Shown here one piece after another: positions 62,631 through 64,000 of a DNA stretch of 64,000 nt. Origin of the DNA: Kordia jejudonensis (GTDB lineage: Bacteria; Bacteroidota; Bacteroidia; Flavobacteriales; Flavobacteriaceae); assembly GCF_001005315.1 (NCBI RefSeq), contig NZ_LBMG01000003.1:124001-188000 (forward strand), given 5' to 3'. The translations under genes were made by a program, and so were the position numbers. Numbering within the stretch: position 1 is the first letter of the stretch; each line of letters opens with the position of its first letter. The notes under the pieces are model-generated. The model was not told where the DNA came from, ran no database searches, and saw nothing but the letters and a program-made list of their open reading frames with translations.

Positions 62631-63401
62631 ATGCAACAACCATTAGTTTCCGTCATTACGCCAACATACAATGCCGAATTGTTTATCACACAAACAATCG
62701 ATTCTGTGCGTGCGCAAAGTTATAAAAACTGGGAAATGGTAATTGTTGATGATGCTTCCGCAGATACTACAACGGATATTTTAAAAAAATATAGTGAACT
62801 AGACCACAGAATTAAGTTTCATGCATTGGAAACAAATTCAGGCGCGGCTATTGCACGAAATACAGCCATAGAAAAAGCTTCAGGAAGCTACATTGCATTT
62901 TTAGATGCAGATGATTTGTGGATGCCTGAAAAACTCTCCAAACAAATCGTATTTATGCAAGAAAAAGATATTGATGTATGTTTTTCTAGTTATGAATTAA
63001 TGGATGAAGCAGGAATATCTTTAGGAAAAATGGTAAAAGCATTGCCCAAAGTAGATTTCTCCAAAATGCTCAAAAGTAATTATGTTGGCAACCTTACGGG
63101 AATATACAATGCAGAAACGCTTGGTAAAGTATACATGCCAAACATTCGCAAACGTCAAGATTGGGCATTATGGCTTACACTCATAAAAAAAGTAGGATTT
63201 GCCTATAGTATTCAAGAACCGTTAGCCAAATATCGCTTGCGCGAAAATTCAATTTCGTCCAATAAACTAAATTTATTAAAATACAATTATACTATTTACA
63301 GAAAGGCGCTTAAATTTGGGGCTTTCAAATCGACTGTATATTTACTTCGATTTCTAATAGAACATTTCTTTATAAAACCACAACAAACAGTACAACTATG
63401 A
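62631..63401 (+). CDS. Family 2 glycosyltransferase
   Basis: The 256-residue protein has a GT-A fold: VSVITPTYNAELFITQTIDS (residues 5-24), WEMVIVDDASADTTTDIL (about 36-53), ASGSYIAFLDADDLWMPEKL (about 83-102, with the DAD metal-binding motif), and KRQDWALWLTLI near the end. Donor sugar is not known. It starts two bases after the sugar transferase gene and its stop overlaps the purD start as ATGA. Confidence 0.92.
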   Translation: MQQPLVSVITPTYNAELFITQTIDSVRAQSYKNWEMVIVDDASADTTTDILKKYSELDHRIKFHALETNSGAAIARNTAIEKASGSYIAFLDADDLWMPEKLSKQIVFMQEKDIDVCFSSYELMDEAGISLGKMVKALPKVDFSKMLKSNYVGNLTGIYNAETLGKVYMPNIRKRQDWALWLTLIKKVGFAYSIQEPLAKYRLRENSISSNKLNLLKYNYTIYRKALKFGAFKSTVYLLRFLIEHFFIKPQQTVQL

Positions 63402-64000
63402 ACATTCTTGTTTTAGGATCAGGCGGAAGAGAACACACACTCACTTGGAAATTAGCACAAAGTCCGTTGCTTCACAATCTTTATGTAGCGCCTGGGAATG
63501 CAGGAACCGCTTCCATTGCCACAAATATTGCTATGAATGTGAACGATTTTGAAGCGATTGGTAACTTTTCCAAAGAAAACCAAATTGACATCGTTGTGGT
63601 CGGTCCAGAAGATCCATTGGTAAACGGAATTCACGATTATTTCCTACACGACGAAGCATTACAAGGAATTCACGTAATTGGTCCGCAAAAAGAAGCTGCC
63701 GAATTGGAAGGAAGTAAAGAATTTGCCAAACAATTTATGATGCGTCACAACATTCCAACGGCGGCGTATCAAAGTTTTACCAAAGACACGGTAGAAGCTG
63801 GTTGCGAATTTTTGACCACATTACAATCGCCATACGTACTAAAAGCTGATGGTTTGGCGGCTGGAAAAGGTGTACTCATCATAAAAGATCTTCAAGAAGC
63901 ACAAGATTCGCTAAGAGAAATGTTGGTCGATGCCAAATTTGGCGATGCCAGTACAAAGGTGGTTATTGAAGAATTTTTAGACGGAATAGAGCTGAGTTGT
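63398..64000 (+). CDS. purD: Phosphoribosylamine-glycine ligase, 5' part (cut by window end)
   Basis: The visible 201 codons encode the N-terminal part of PurD, the second enzyme of purine synthesis. Motifs are LVLGSGGREHTLTWKLAQS (residues 4-22), YVAPGNAGTASIA, VVVGPEDPLVNGI, GPQKEAAELEGSKEFAKQF, and the ATP-grasp region YVLKADGLAAGKGVLI. The frame runs off the window. The start overlaps the stop of the glycosyltransferase gene (ATGA), so this housekeeping gene is coupled to the polysaccharide operon. Confidence 0.95.
   Translation, partial: MNILVLGSGGREHTLTWKLAQSPLLHNLYVAPGNAGTASIATNIAMNVNDFEAIGNFSKENQIDIVVVGPEDPLVNGIHDYFLHDEALQGIHVIGPQKEAAELEGSKEFAKQFMMRHNIPTAAYQSFTKDTVEAGCEFLTTLQSPYVLKADGLAAGKGVLIIKDLQEAQDSLREMLVDAKFGDASTKVVIEEFLDGIELSC

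Noticed and set aside
1-64000. tRNA, rRNA, CRISPR arrays, transposases and integrases
   Set aside because: None was recognised on reading; no regular repeat-spacer pattern or transposase motif is present. Weak or short tRNA-like folds cannot be excluded without a search tool.

Overview
The window comes from a low-GC member of the Bacteroidota, most likely a marine Flavobacteriaceae and possibly Kordia-like. Support includes the FecI/FecR/TonB-receptor trio, a protein with a type IX secretion (T9SS) C-terminal domain, many Bacteroidota-style promoters (TTTG, about 20 bases, TAnnTTTG), and a short peptide with the Bacteroidota GG-type lanthipeptide leader. The genus is an inference. No rRNA, tRNA, CRISPR array or insertion sequence was seen.

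Layout. 1-725 has no convincing gene. 726-4859 encodes an ECF sigma factor, a FecR anti-sigma factor and a TonB-dependent receptor. 4927-5962 (minus strand) is a small Fic module whose fic frame carries an in-frame stop. 6052-9771 holds holB, a DUF2652 protein and pgk. 10001-11881 holds an AbiE-type nucleotidyltransferase toxin and AbiEi-like antitoxin that face each other and overlap at their 3' ends; the antitoxin has two tandem promoter-plus-palindrome units. 12245-17190 encodes a LysM lytic transglycosylase, a DUF4837 lipoprotein and Tex. 17361-20621 contains an orphan RiPP precursor, three lipoproteins, a membrane protein and tatA. 20750-24900 encodes an M23 peptidase, a GH3-family protein and a large conserved protein of unknown function.

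From 24908 to about 63401 the window is one large surface-polysaccharide locus on the plus strand. It encodes a Wzz-like protein and routes to dTDP-L-rhamnose (rfbBACD), UDP-GalNAcA (tviC/tviB type), UDP-ManNAcA (wecB/wecC), UDP-L-FucNAc (capE, cupin, capF, capG), a 4-amino-4,6-dideoxy sugar that may be formylated (PglF-like dehydratase, two DegT aminotransferases, formyltransferase), UDP-GlcA (ugd) and UDP-xylose (uxs). It also carries a flippase, three polymerase/ligase-like membrane proteins, at least three glycosyltransferases, acyl/acetyltransferases, a PIG-L deacetylase and three phosphoglycosyl transferases that could start chains on lipid. A second Fic gene with a J-domain gene remnant interrupts the locus at 29289-30685, and two secreted proteins and a lipoprotein sit at 36312-39226. 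The start of purD closes the window.

The most unusual signals are the convergent AbiE pair with duplicated promoter/operator units, the Fic module with an internal stop, the orphan RiPP precursor with a hairpin leader, the Fic promoter with three evenly spaced TTATCA half-sites, and the formyltransferase lacking the usual catalytic asparagine.
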